Source of the DNA: Rhizobium lentis
GTDB lineage: Bacteria > Pseudomonadota > Alphaproteobacteria > Rhizobiales > Rhizobiaceae
Reading direction: 5' to 3'
Assembly: GCF_017352135.1 (NCBI RefSeq)
Contig: NZ_CP071454.1
Span: 3,559,001-3,623,000, forward strand
Length of the DNA stretch: 64,000 nt
In this document: one piece after another, positions 16,548 to 26,174 of the stretch
How positions within the stretch are numbered: the first letter of the stretch is position 1
How the letters are laid out: every line of letters begins with the position of its first letter
Notes under the pieces: model-generated
What the model saw: only the letters and a program-made list of their open reading frames with translations
What the model was told of the DNA's origin: nothing
Databases searched by the model: none
Program-made: the position numbers and the translations under genes

Positions 16548-18206
16548 ATGACCTCCGCCAACCGGATTGACGACAAACTCGCAGAACTCAACCAGCCGAG
16601 CCTGTGGTCCGGCATCAATGCCTATCGGTCCGATCCGCTGATCGTCGATCTGACGGCGGCGCTGCCGCGCGGCATCCGCGAAGATCTGGAAAATATGGGC
16701 CGCTACGTCACCTCGCCGGAAGCGCAGGAGCTGGCGCGCATGGCAAACCAGGGTACGCCGCAGTTGCGCACCCACGGCCCGCGCGGTGAGCGCCTCGACG
16801 TCGTTGAATTCCATCCGGCCTGGCACGCGCTGATGCGCCGTTCCATGTCGGTTGGGCTGCATTCCTCCGTCTGGGATCCGCAGGCCGATACCGAAGCCAA
16901 GGATGACGCCCATAAGGTCCGCGCCGCGCGCTTCTATCTGACGGCCCAGCTGGAAGCCGGTCATCTCTGCCCGCTGACGATGACAAGCGCTTCGGTGGCT
17001 GCGCTGTCGGCTTCGCCAGCGGTGCAGAAAGATTGGGCGCCGAAGATCCTGTCGCGCAAATATGATTCGTCTAACCGGCCCGCCATGCAGAAATCCGCCG
17101 TCACCATCGGCATGGGCATGACGGAAAAGCAGGGCGGTACGGACGTCCGGGCCAACCGGAGTGCGGCCGAAAAGGTCAGCGAAGGTATCTACCGGCTCTC
17201 CGGCCACAAATGGTTCATGTCCGCGCCGATGAGCGATGCCTTCATCATGCTGGCGCAGACGAAGGAGGGCATGGGCTGCTTCCTCGTGCCGCGGCTTCTG
17301 GAGGATGGCTCGGCCAACGGTCTGCAGTTCCAGCGGCTGAAGGACAAGGTCGGCAATCGCTCCAATGCTTCTTCCGAGGTGGAATTCTCGGACACTTTCG
17401 GTTTTCTGCTCGGTGCCCCGGATGCCGGCATCCGCACCATCCTCGACATGGTGACGCTGACCCGCCTCGACTGCGCACTGGCGTCTTCGGGCATGATGCG
17501 CGCCTCTCTCGCCGAAGCCGTGCACCACACCCGCGGCCGCAGCGTCTTCGGCAAGATGCTCGTCAACCAGCCGATCATGACGCGCGTGCTGGCCGACATG
17601 GCGCTTGATATCGCTGCCGCGACGGCACTGTCCTTCCGTCTCGCCGATGCTTTCGACAAGGCGCGCGGCAATGCCGAGCAAGCTGCCTATGCCCGCGTCA
17701 TGACCCCGGTCGCCAAATACTGGTGCTGCAAGATCGCGCCGGCCTTGATCTATGAAGCCATGGAATGCATCGGCGGCAATGGATACATAGAAGAGCGCCC
17801 GATCGCCCGCCATTATCGGGAGGCTCCAGTCAATGCCATCTGGGAAGGCTCCGGCAACGTCATGGCGCTCGACGTGCTGCGTGTGCTCAACCGCGGCAAG
17901 GACCTGTTCGAAACGGTTTTCTCAGGCCTTGCCCGCGACCTCGGTCCGGCCGGCAAGAAGACGATCGACGTGCTGCGCGCCGCAATCGCGCTCTGCGAAC
18001 AGGATGAGGGGGCTGCGCGCCTGCTCGTCGAGCAGCTGGCGCTTGCGGCCGGTGCCGCCGAACTTTACCGGCTTGGGGCAGGGCGCATTGCCGATGCCTT
18101 CATCGAGACGCGGCTTGCCGGCGGCTGGCGCTCCACCTACGGCATGCTCGACTCCCGCTTCGACGCCAGCTATATCGTCGACCTGCTCTACCCGCCGGCT
18201 GCCTGA
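16548..18206 (+). CDS. aidB: AidB-like acyl-CoA dehydrogenase family flavoprotein
   Basis: This 552-residue protein is close in length to E. coli AidB, the FAD-containing member of the acyl-CoA dehydrogenase family made in the adaptive response to alkylating agents. Shared hallmarks are GMGMTEKQGGTDVRAN (flavin-binding region, around residue 187), LSGHKWFMSAP, LKDKVGNRSNASSEVEF and the C-terminal block YREAPVNAIWEGSGNVM followed by LDVLRVLN. The enzyme substrate is not established, and the DNA-protective role of AidB is known only from E. coli. No ada or alkB gene is next to it. It is divergent from pyrB. Confidence 0.9.
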   Translation: MTSANRIDDKLAELNQPSLWSGINAYRSDPLIVDLTAALPRGIREDLENMGRYVTSPEAQELARMANQGTPQLRTHGPRGERLDVVEFHPAWHALMRRSMSVGLHSSVWDPQADTEAKDDAHKVRAARFYLTAQLEAGHLCPLTMTSASVAALSASPAVQKDWAPKILSRKYDSSNRPAMQKSAVTIGMGMTEKQGGTDVRANRSAAEKVSEGIYRLSGHKWFMSAPMSDAFIMLAQTKEGMGCFLVPRLLEDGSANGLQFQRLKDKVGNRSNASSEVEFSDTFGFLLGAPDAGIRTILDMVTLTRLDCALASSGMMRASLAEAVHHTRGRSVFGKMLVNQPIMTRVLADMALDIAAATALSFRLADAFDKARGNAEQAAYARVMTPVAKYWCCKIAPALIYEAMECIGGNGYIEERPIARHYREAPVNAIWEGSGNVMALDVLRVLNRGKDLFETVFSGLARDLGPAGKKTIDVLRAAIALCEQDEGAARLLVEQLALAAGAAELYRLGAGRIADAFIETRLAGGWRSTYGMLDSRFDASYIVDLLYPPAA

Positions 18207-18279
18207 TCGCAGCTGGAGATGACGTGGCGCTGCGCCGGCGTCGAGACGAGCGATATCGAAGCGTTTTGCGCTGATTGCT

Positions 18280-18425
18280 GTCCCTCACCCTAACCCTTAC
18301 CGGGGTCGAGCCACTGGTCTCGACCCGTCCTGCAGACCCCGTAAATGGAGCAAGGGACGTGCCCGCGAAAGGTTGGTGGGGGACGGAGAGGTTGCGGCAT
18401 TGTCCCTTCTCCCTGTTTACGGCTT
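18280..18425. repeat. Probable rhizobial intergenic mosaic repeat
   Basis: The segment opens with GTCCCTCACCCTAACCC and closes with TTGTCCCTTCTCCC, wording I associate with dispersed rhizobial intergenic elements. It contains a perfect 8-bp hairpin (GGGTCGAG 18303-18310 with CTCGACCC 18319-18326) and the outer inverted pair GTCCCT (18280-18285) / AGGGAC (18353-18358). Its repeat status cannot be confirmed from one copy. Confidence 0.4.
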
Positions 18426-18459
18426 CCTCTGACATCGGCGACGATATCCATCGCCATAA

Positions 18460-18490
18460 ACAAAATCCGGCCGCGTTGCCGCAGCCGGAT
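18460..18490 (-). terminator. Intrinsic terminator of rne
   Basis: On the minus strand ATCCGGC (18490-18484) pairs with GCCGGAT (18471-18465), and the inner GCG/CGC pairs close a GCAA tetraloop, with one bulge. It is followed by TTTGTTT. It lies 28 bases past the rne stop. Confidence 0.85.
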
Positions 18491-18518
18491 CTCATTATCT
18501 ACGTCCGAAAATCAGCGT

Positions 18519-21398
18519 TCAGAAGAAGCCGCGGCGCTGCCACCAGCCGGCTTTCTTCGGCTTGCCGTCGTCGCTATCGCCATTTTCGCTGCGGGTGGAT
18601 TTCACCGTCGGCTCGGAAGAGGAGATGTTGGATTCGCGGTTGGCGCGAACCGGCTTTGGCTCTTCCTGGGCAGGTGCTCCGAGATCGGCGGAGGCTTCAA
18701 CCACTTCCGGTTCGGCTTCGACGGCGGGTGTGGTCACTTCCTCTGCTACCGGTTCTTCGACCGGCGCTGCGGCGGGCTTGCGGCGACCGCGGCCACGCGC
18801 GGGCTTCACATCCTCGGCGACGACGGCAGTGCCTTCGACGGCAGCCATTGCAGCCTGGCCTTCGCCCGCCTGCTCGGCGATCGTCTCAACGATTTCGGCT
18901 TCGCTGGGAGCGCCGCCATCCGAAATGGCGTCGCCTTCGCCCTCGTCACTACCGTTGCCTTCGCCGGCTTCACCAACCGTCACTTCAGAGCCGTCCTCGG
19001 CGCGATTGCGGCGGCCGCCGCGCTTGCCGCGACGGCGACGCTTGCGGCGCTGCGATTCCTCGTTTTCGGCACGGGCCTCGGGCGTGGCGGCGGCGGTTTC
19101 ATCGCCTTCGCTGCCTTCGTCCTCGCCGTCTTCTTCCTCGTCGCCGGCTTCGCCTGCAGCCAATACCGGCTGCTCTGCATTGCCGTTGCGGCCGCGACGG
19201 CGCCTGCGGCGCTTGCGCTTTCGGTTGCCGTCACCTTCGCCTTCTGCGCGTGCCGTGGCAACGCGTTCGGCAGCGGCCGGCTTTTCCTCGAGTTCCTCGT
19301 CTTCGTCCTCATCCGCTTCGATAACAATATCGTCGTCGTCATCCTCGGGAATGGCTGCGAAGTTGAAGAGGCTTTCGATCTTGACCGGATTTTCCACAGG
19401 TTCGCCGCGGTCGATCGCGAAGTGCTGGGCACCCACCGAACCGTCAGCGTCGATGATGATCGCGACACCGAAGCGCGCTTCGTAATCGACGATCGTCTGA
19501 CGCTTGTGGTTGAGCAGATAGAGCGCGATGTCGGGCGTGGTGCGCACGGTGATGTTGTGCGTGGTGTTCTTCAGCAGATATTCCTCGATCCCGCGCAGCA
19601 CGTGCAGCGCGACGGAGGACTGCGAACGGACGTGACCGGTGCCGCCGCAATGCGAGCAGACCTGGGTGGTCGATTCGAGAACGGAAGCGCGGATGCGCTG
19701 GCGCGACATTTCCAGAAGGCCGAAATGCGAGATCCGGCCGACCTGGATGCGGGCGCGGTCGTTCTTCAGGCATTCCTTCAGCTTCTTCTCGACTGCGCGG
19801 TTGTTGCGCTTCTCTTCCATGTCGATGAAGTCGATGACGATCAGGCCGGCAAGGTCGCGCAGGCGAAGCTGGCGGGCGATTTCTTCCGCGGCTTCGAGGT
19901 TGGTCTGCAGCGCGGTGTCCTCGATCGAGTGTTCGCGCGTCGAGCGGCCGGAGTTGACGTCGATCGAAACCAGCGCTTCCGTCTGGTTCATGATCAGGTA
20001 ACCGCCGGAACGCAATGTCACCTGCGGCTGCAGCATGCGGTCGAGCTGGGCCTCGATGCCCGAACGCGAGAAGATCGGGTGGATGTCGCGATAGGGCTGG
20101 ACCACCTTGGCGTGGCTCGGCATCAGCATCTTCATGAAGTCTTTGGCTTCACGATAGCCTTCTTCGCCGGCAACGATGATCTCGCCGATGTCCTTGTTGT
20201 AGAGGTCGCGGATCGAGCGCTTGATCAGCGAGCCTTCCTCATAGACGAGGCAGGGAGCCGTGGAGGCCAGCGTCAGCGTGCGCACGTTCTCCCACAGGCG
20301 CATTAGATATTCGAAATCGCGCTTGACCTCGACCTTGGTGCGATTGGCGCCGGCGGTGCGCAGGATCACGCCCATGCCCTGCGGCACCTCGAGCATGCGC
20401 GCGATTTCCTTCAGGCGCTTGCGGTCGGCAGGATTGGTGATCTTGCGGGAAATGCCGCCGCCACGCGCCGTGTTCGGCATCAGGACGGAATAGCGGCCGG
20501 CAAGTGAGAGATAGGTGGTCAGGGCTGCGCCCTTGTTGCCGCGCTCTTCCTTCGCGACCTGCACGAGCAGGATCTGCCGGCGCTTGATGACTTCCTGGAT
20601 GCGGTACTGCTTGCGCGGCTTGCGCTGCACGCGGTCCGGCACTTCTTCCATCGCGTCTTCGGCGCCGACGGATTCGATGACTTCCTCTTCGCCGTGATCG
20701 TCATCGTCGTCATCGTCGTCGCGGCGACGCTTGCTGGTCTCGACATCCTCGGAAATCTCGTCGGTTTCCACCATCGCGGCCATCGCGCCGCCGGTCGAAC
20801 CGTCATCCTCGTTGTCGACGGTCGAAGCGCCTTCGGCTTCGACGTCGGTGGGGACGGCATCCTCGGTCGCGGTCGTCTCAGTGGCTGCTTCGACGGCCTT
20901 CTTGCGGCTGCGGCGCGGCTTTGCCTTCTTGGCCGGGGCTTCCGTGGCCGCCTCCGGCGCTGCCGCCACTTCTTCCGCGGTGGTCTCTTCGGCTACGGCA
21001 GCCGTTGCCGGCGCCTCTGCCGGAACGATGCCGACATCCGGCTGATCCTGCTTGGAAAGATCGACCATCGGCGCGGTTTCGACGTGTTCGACGTCTTCGT
21101 CGCGGCGATGCTCCTCGGCTTCGGCTCGAAGCAGTGCCTGACGATCGGCGAGCGGTATTTGATAATAGTCGGGGTGGATTTCGGCGAAGGCCAGGAAGCC
21201 GTGCCGGTTGCCGCCGTAATCGACGAAGGCGGCCTGCAGCGAGGGCTCGACCCTCGTTACCTTTGCAAGATAGATGTTGCCGCGGATCTGCTTCTTGTGC
21301 TGCGACTCGAAGTCAAATTCTTCTATGCGGTTCCCGCGAACGACAACGACGCGCGTCTCTTCCTCGTGAGACGCATCGATAAGCATTTTGTCTGCCAT
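18519..21398 (-). CDS. rne: Ribonuclease E
   Basis: This endoribonuclease starts most mRNA decay and matures rRNA and tRNA. The 959-residue protein has an S1 domain split by a long acidic insertion (about residues 95-260, containing a run of eight Asp), and a catalytic DNase I-like region with Asp480 and Asp523, which match E. coli Asp303 and Asp346 with identical spacing. The zinc-link cysteines are Cys581 and Cys584. The C-terminal tail from about 685 is highly charged, with Arg-rich and Glu-rich blocks that serve as RNA-binding and degradosome scaffold. The insertion makes all active-site numbers 177 higher than in E. coli. Confidence 0.96.
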   Translation of the reverse strand: MADKMLIDASHEEETRVVVVRGNRIEEFDFESQHKKQIRGNIYLAKVTRVEPSLQAAFVDYGGNRHGFLAFAEIHPDYYQIPLADRQALLRAEAEEHRRDEDVEHVETAPMVDLSKQDQPDVGIVPAEAPATAAVAEETTAEEVAAAPEAATEAPAKKAKPRRSRKKAVEAATETTATEDAVPTDVEAEGASTVDNEDDGSTGGAMAAMVETDEISEDVETSKRRRDDDDDDDDHGEEEVIESVGAEDAMEEVPDRVQRKPRKQYRIQEVIKRRQILLVQVAKEERGNKGAALTTYLSLAGRYSVLMPNTARGGGISRKITNPADRKRLKEIARMLEVPQGMGVILRTAGANRTKVEVKRDFEYLMRLWENVRTLTLASTAPCLVYEEGSLIKRSIRDLYNKDIGEIIVAGEEGYREAKDFMKMLMPSHAKVVQPYRDIHPIFSRSGIEAQLDRMLQPQVTLRSGGYLIMNQTEALVSIDVNSGRSTREHSIEDTALQTNLEAAEEIARQLRLRDLAGLIVIDFIDMEEKRNNRAVEKKLKECLKNDRARIQVGRISHFGLLEMSRQRIRASVLESTTQVCSHCGGTGHVRSQSSVALHVLRGIEEYLLKNTTHNITVRTTPDIALYLLNHKRQTIVDYEARFGVAIIIDADGSVGAQHFAIDRGEPVENPVKIESLFNFAAIPEDDDDDIVIEADEDEDEELEEKPAAAERVATARAEGEGDGNRKRKRRRRRRGRNGNAEQPVLAAGEAGDEEEDGEDEGSEGDETAAATPEARAENEESQRRKRRRRGKRGGRRNRAEDGSEVTVGEAGEGNGSDEGEGDAISDGGAPSEAEIVETIAEQAGEGQAAMAAVEGTAVVAEDVKPARGRGRRKPAAAPVEEPVAEEVTTPAVEAEPEVVEASADLGAPAQEEPKPVRANRESNISSSEPTVKSTRSENGDSDDGKPKKAGWWQRRGFF

Positions 21399-22020
21399 GT
21401 AAGCTGTGCTCCTCGGCGTGGCCGCGAGAGCGCATTCCCGACTGCTTTAGAAACAGAAAGAATGCGGTCCACCGTGGCCGCGCCGGATAATGAAAGTCGC
21501 GCCTGACGCGAAGAGGAGAGCAGCAGCCAGATCGCAACCGGAACCATTTCGGTCCGGGGCCTGTACACTTCAGATAAAACCTGCTGCGAAACCATCAACA
21601 ACCAAGCGTGATCGACAAATACGAAGACCCGGTTCGGGTCCGATGAGTTTGCTCCTGAGAGCGTGGTGGCTGATCCACCAATGAAGTTCCGACAAGAAGC
21701 CGGAAAATCAGGATCCAGTTCTCGGGTTGAAGCGCATGAGACGGCGGACGATGACCGATGTGGCGCCAGGTCCAGATCTGGCTGGCAGCCCTTGCGGCGA
21801 CTCTATCCCGTCAACACTTCTACCTTAAAATGCGTTGTATGTTTTCTCTGTCACAATAGCAAGGGAAAAGCCAAATGTGCCATAATATTGATGGATTTCG
21901 AAACGCATAGAAGCTGGGGACAAGTGATTGCGATTCGGCAGGCGGCAAGGCGTTTCGCTCTCGGGCGTCCGCTCCGGCCATGTCCGGTCCATCGCGGTAT
22001 AAATAGGATGTGGCGGTTAA
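21399..22020. other. Divergent rne / amiC regulatory gap
   Basis: These 622 bases separate the rne and amiC starts. The rne side is long enough for an extended 5' leader; in many bacteria RNase E controls its own mRNA through such a leader, which is inference here. I see no convincing ORF with a ribosome binding site in either direction. Confidence 0.5.
21834..21862 (-). promoter_or_regulatory. Candidate rne promoter
   Basis: On the minus strand TTGCTA (21862-21857) and TACAAC (21839-21834) are spaced by 17 bases. If used, the rne leader would be about 430 bases long. The match is moderate only. Confidence 0.3.
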
Positions 22021-23295
22021 TTGTTTAAGAGGGCTCGGATCGCCGCGCAGTCGGCAACGCGGCGATCGAAATTCGCAAGCCGTTTTCTGACGGCGGCACT
22101 TGTCGCCGGTTGCTTCCTGTCTGGTCTCGCGGGTGCGGCCGAGGCCAAGGATCCGCTGCTCGCTTATGGAGCGCGCATCATCGGCGATGACGCCAGAACG
22201 CGCATCGTCATCGACTTCGACCGCGAACCGCGTTTCTCCGTCCATTATATCGCCAATCCGGAGCGTATTGTCGTCGATCTGCCGGCCACCGCCTTCGGTT
22301 TTCCAGCCAAGGATCTCGCCGCACGCGGCCTCTTCAAGGATATCCGCTACGGCAAAATGGACGAGGAGAGCGCCCGCATCGTGCTGACGACGGCAAGGCC
22401 GGTAAAACTGGCGCTCGCCAAGGTGCAGGCCGACGAGGCGGGCAGGGGCCATCGCCTGGTGCTCGATGCCGAAATGATCGACAAGCAGGCTTTTGCCGAA
22501 TTGGTCAAGACACAATCATGGAGCGATCGCGCCTGGAACGATCAGGCTGGCGCGGCCCAGACGACGAGTGCCATTCCAGCCCCCGAGAAAACCGCCCCCG
22601 GCGATTTCGTCATTGCCGTCGACGCCGGCCATGGCGGCATCGATACCGGCGCGATCGGCGTCGATACCAAGACCGAGGAAAAGCAGGTGACGCTTGCCTT
22701 CGCCAAGGCCCTGACCGACCGGCTGAACAAGGAACCCGGCATCAAGGCGTTCCTGACGCGTAACGATGACGAGTTCCTATCGCTTTCGCAGCGCGTGCTG
22801 ATCGCCCGCCAAAACCATGCCGGCCTGTTCATTTCGTTGCATGCCGACACGCTGAAGCAGAAGGATATCCGCGGCGCGACCGTCTATACGATCTCCGACA
22901 AGGCCTCCGACAAACTCGCCGCAGACCTGGCCGAACGCGAAAACCTCTCTGATCAGATCGCCGGCAAGGAGACGGTCGCCGAGCCGCCGGAGGTCGCCGA
23001 CATCCTGCTCGACCTGACGCGGCGTGAGACGCAGGCCTTCTCGATCTCGCTGGCCGAAAGCGTGCTGAATTCCTTCAAGGACCAGGTCAGCACCATCAAC
23101 AACCCGCACCGCCATGCCGGCTTCCGTGTACTGCAGGCCCCCGACGTGCCGTCGATCCTTCTCGAGCTCGGATTCCTGTCGAATGCCGAGGACGAGAAAC
23201 TGCTGCTCGACGAAACCTGGCGCGGCAGGATCGCCGATCTCCTGACAGAGGCGGTGAAGCGATACCGCACCGGTGTCGTGGCGAATGGCGGCTGA
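22021..23295 (+). CDS. amiC: N-acetylmuramoyl-L-alanine amidase (AmiC type)
   Basis: This periplasmic zinc amidase cuts peptide stems from peptidoglycan during cell separation. The 424-residue protein has a signal-like N-terminus (Arg/Lys-rich then hydrophobic to about residue 40), an AMIN domain (about 42-140) for envelope localisation, a linker, and an Amidase_3 domain (about 195-415). The zinc ligands and catalytic residues are visible: His204 in DAGHGG, a Glu near 219, His274 in SLHAD and Glu382 in LLELGF. The start is TTG at 22021; the codon before it is a stop and no early in-frame ATG exists. mrcA follows in the same direction. Confidence 0.93.
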   Translation: MFKRARIAAQSATRRSKFASRFLTAALVAGCFLSGLAGAAEAKDPLLAYGARIIGDDARTRIVIDFDREPRFSVHYIANPERIVVDLPATAFGFPAKDLAARGLFKDIRYGKMDEESARIVLTTARPVKLALAKVQADEAGRGHRLVLDAEMIDKQAFAELVKTQSWSDRAWNDQAGAAQTTSAIPAPEKTAPGDFVIAVDAGHGGIDTGAIGVDTKTEEKQVTLAFAKALTDRLNKEPGIKAFLTRNDDEFLSLSQRVLIARQNHAGLFISLHADTLKQKDIRGATVYTISDKASDKLAADLAERENLSDQIAGKETVAEPPEVADILLDLTRRETQAFSISLAESVLNSFKDQVSTINNPHRHAGFRVLQAPDVPSILLELGFLSNAEDEKLLLDETWRGRIADLLTEAVKRYRTGVVANGG

Positions 23296-23657
23296 AGAAC
23301 GCCTGCCGAAAGATCGACCGGGTTCTTCCGGGCGATATTCATGAAAACAAAGACTTGGACGTATCCCATGAATCAAGTTCTGAGCGGCGTGCTTCCGATT
23401 GCCGGCGGGAAGGGCGTTGCTTGGATGTGACAGTCCTGATGAAACGCTGCCGCAGCGGTGATTGCGGCGGCCAGAGCCCTATTTTGCTCACATTCGCGCC
23501 GTTACTCCGGCTTATGTTTCCTAAGCCTGAGACGCGGAATTCGGCTTGTGGCGGTAGCGCTCATGGAGTAAGCCGCGCGTAACGTGCAAATTGCCTTGAT
23601 CTGTGCAATCGTTGCGCCTGCGCCGATTGAGGATCGAAGAGACCGGTAGCTGAAAAT
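23296..23657. other. amiC-mrcA intergenic region
   Basis: These 362 bases contain no ORF I would support and no clear terminator or promoter by eye. They presumably hold the mrcA promoter. Confidence 0.5.
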
Positions 23658-26117
23658 ATGGTTAGACTTCTTGGATATTTCTTCGGAATGGCCTGTGTCC
23701 TGTTCCTGGTCGCGGCGGCGGGTATTGCCATCTACCTCGCCAATATCGCGAAGGACCTCCCGGACTATGCCGTTCTGAACAGCTACGCGCCACCGGTGAC
23801 GACCCGCGTGCACGCCGGCAACGGCGCTCTCATGGCGGAATATGCCAAGGAAAAGCGTCTTTTCCTGCCGATTCAGGCTGTTCCAGACCGCGTCAAAGCC
23901 GCTTTCCTGTCGGCCGAAGACAAGAATTTCTACAATCATCCGGGCGTCGATCTCACCGGTCTCGGTCGCGCAATCCTCGTCAACCTGCAAAATTTCGGTT
24001 CCGGCCGCCGCCCGGTCGGTGCATCCACAATCACTCAGCAGGTGGCCAAGAACTTCCTTCTGAGCTCGGACCAGACAATCGACCGCAAGATCAAGGAAGC
24101 GATCCTCTCCTTCCGTATCGAGCAGGCCTACAGCAAGGACAAGATTCTCGAGCTCTACCTGAACGAGATTTTCTTTGGGCTGAATTCCTATGGCATTGCC
24201 GGCGCCGCGCTGACCTATTTCAACAAATCCGTCACCGAACTGACCGTCGCCGAGGCGGCCTATCTGGCATCGCTGCCGAAGGGCCCGGCCAATTATCATC
24301 CCTTCCGTCATCCTGAGGCAGCGCTGGAACGCCGCAACTGGGTCATCGATCGCATGGTCGAGAACGGCTATGTCAGCCAGAGCGACGGCGCGGAAGCCAA
24401 GAAGCAGCCGCTTGGCGTTACCGCCCGCAGCAACGGCCCATCGCTCTTCGCTTCTGACTATTTCGCCGAAGCCGTGCGCCGCCAGCTGATCGACCAATAT
24501 GGCGAGAAGGTACTGTATGAGGGCGGCCTTTCGGTGCGCACCTCACTCGATCCCCAGATGCAGCTTGCTGCCCGCAAGGCTCTGCAGGATGGCCTCGTAA
24601 CCTATGACGAGCGCCGCGGTTTCCATGGACCGATCAAGCAGATCGATGCGGGCGGTGACTGGGGCAAGGCGCTTGCCGATGTTCCCGCGCTGTCCGACGT
24701 GCCGGAATGGCGTCTCGCCGTTGTGCTCGCCGCCTCCGACGCCACCGTCGACATCGGCCTGCAGCCGGCCAAGGATGGCAGCGGCAAGGTCGCGGCCGAC
24801 CGCCAACGCGGCACGATCGATGCCAAGAGCATGCAATGGGCCTACCGTTCGGCGGACGGCTCCCGCAAGACCGCGAAATCGCCGGCCGGCGTCTTGAGTC
24901 CGGGCGATGTCGTCTATGTCGAAAAGCTCGGTGACGACGCGTCGACATCCTATCGCCTGCGCCAGCCGCCGAAGGTACAGGGCGGCCTTGTCGCCATGGA
25001 CCCGAAGACTGGCCGCGTGCTTGCCATGGTCGGCGGCTTCTCCTATTCCCAGTCCGAATTCAACCGCGCGACCCAGGCGATGCGCCAGCCGGGCTCCTCC
25101 TTCAAGCCCTTCGTCTACGCAGCGGCGATGGACAATGGCTACACGCCGGCCTCCGTCATCATGGACGCACCGATCGAGATCGTCTCCGGCGGCCAGGTCT
25201 GGAGACCGGAGAATTACGGCGGCGACGTCGGCGGCCCATCGACGCTGCGCTCGGGTATTGAGCATTCGCGCAACCTGATGACGGTACGTCTCGCCAACGA
25301 TCTCGGCATGAACATCGTCGCCGAATATGCCGAACGTTTCGGTATCTACGATCACATGCTGCCGGTTCTCTCCATGTCGCTCGGCGCAGGCGACACCACG
25401 GTACTGCGTATGGTCTCGGCCTATTCGGTCATCGCCAATGGCGGCAAGCAGATCAAGCCGACCCTGATCGACCGTATCCAGGATCGCTACGGCAAGACGA
25501 TCTTCAGGCATGAGGAGCGCCTCTGCGAGGGCTGCAATGCCGGCGACTGGCAGAACCAGGAAGAGCCGAATGTCGTCGACAACCGCGAAACCGTTCTCGA
25601 TCCGATGACCGCCTACCAGATCACCTCGATGATGCAGGGTGTCATTCAGCGCGGCACAGCCGCTGGCAAGATCGACCTCGGCGGCCGCGACGTCGCCGGC
25701 AAGACCGGCACGACCAATGACGAAAAGGATGCCTGGTTCGTCGGCTTTACGCCGGATCTGGTCGCCGGCCTCTATATGGGCTTCGATACGCCGGCGCCGC
25801 TTGGCCGCGGCGGCACCGGCGGCGGGCTTTCCGCCCCGATCTTCAACGAATTCATGCAGGCCGCCGTCAAGGATATGCCGGAGTCGAAATTCGTCATTCC
25901 ATCCGGCATGAACCTGATCCCGATCGACCGCAAGACCGGCATGGCCGCCGCCGACGGCGATCCGAACACCATCGTCGAGGCTTTCAAGCCCGGCACCGGC
26001 CCGGCCGACAGCTTCTCCGTCATCGGCATGGACAGCACCATGGCGCCCGAAGAAATCCTGAAGACCTCGCCACAGGCCAATCAGGCCGTCCAGACAGGCA
26101 CGCCAGGCCTTTTCTGA
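23658..26117 (+). CDS. mrcA: Penicillin-binding protein 1A
   Basis: This bifunctional class A enzyme polymerises and cross-links peptidoglycan. The 819-residue protein has one N-terminal membrane helix (about 6-30). The glycosyltransferase domain (GT51, about 60-235) has catalytic Glu87 in AEDKNFYNHPG. An OB-like linker region follows (about 320-430), then a transpeptidase domain with Ser480-x-x-Lys483 (GSSFKPF), SRN and KTGTTN motifs. It acts in the periplasm, anchored in the inner membrane. Its location after an amidase gene groups cell-wall synthesis and hydrolysis. Confidence 0.96.
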   Translation: MVRLLGYFFGMACVLFLVAAAGIAIYLANIAKDLPDYAVLNSYAPPVTTRVHAGNGALMAEYAKEKRLFLPIQAVPDRVKAAFLSAEDKNFYNHPGVDLTGLGRAILVNLQNFGSGRRPVGASTITQQVAKNFLLSSDQTIDRKIKEAILSFRIEQAYSKDKILELYLNEIFFGLNSYGIAGAALTYFNKSVTELTVAEAAYLASLPKGPANYHPFRHPEAALERRNWVIDRMVENGYVSQSDGAEAKKQPLGVTARSNGPSLFASDYFAEAVRRQLIDQYGEKVLYEGGLSVRTSLDPQMQLAARKALQDGLVTYDERRGFHGPIKQIDAGGDWGKALADVPALSDVPEWRLAVVLAASDATVDIGLQPAKDGSGKVAADRQRGTIDAKSMQWAYRSADGSRKTAKSPAGVLSPGDVVYVEKLGDDASTSYRLRQPPKVQGGLVAMDPKTGRVLAMVGGFSYSQSEFNRATQAMRQPGSSFKPFVYAAAMDNGYTPASVIMDAPIEIVSGGQVWRPENYGGDVGGPSTLRSGIEHSRNLMTVRLANDLGMNIVAEYAERFGIYDHMLPVLSMSLGAGDTTVLRMVSAYSVIANGGKQIKPTLIDRIQDRYGKTIFRHEERLCEGCNAGDWQNQEEPNVVDNRETVLDPMTAYQITSMMQGVIQRGTAAGKIDLGGRDVAGKTGTTNDEKDAWFVGFTPDLVAGLYMGFDTPAPLGRGGTGGGLSAPIFNEFMQAAVKDMPESKFVIPSGMNLIPIDRKTGMAAADGDPNTIVEAFKPGTGPADSFSVIGMDSTMAPEEILKTSPQANQAVQTGTPGLF

Positions 26118-26135
26118 CCCTCGCCTGAATTTTGA

Positions 26136-26171
26136 ACGCCCGCTGCGGCTCTTTACTTCAGCGGCGGGCGT
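26136..26171 (+). terminator. Hairpin after mrcA
   Basis: ACGCCCGC (26136-26143) pairs with GCGGGCGT (26164-26171), 19 bases past the mrcA stop. No T-run follows, so it is a weak or protein-assisted terminator, or an mRNA 3'-end stabiliser. Confidence 0.45.
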
Positions 26172-26174
26172 CTC

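Larger units (their letters stand above)
18207..18518. other. aidB-rne convergent gap
   Basis: These 312 bases between two convergent genes contain a probable rhizobial intergenic repeat (18280-18425) and the rne terminator (18460-18490). I see no coding region in it. Confidence 0.6.

Noticed and set aside
18345..20306. 653-codon frame on the plus strand opposite rne
   Set aside because: Gly/Ala/Phe-rich low-complexity product created by the charged tail of RNase E read backwards.
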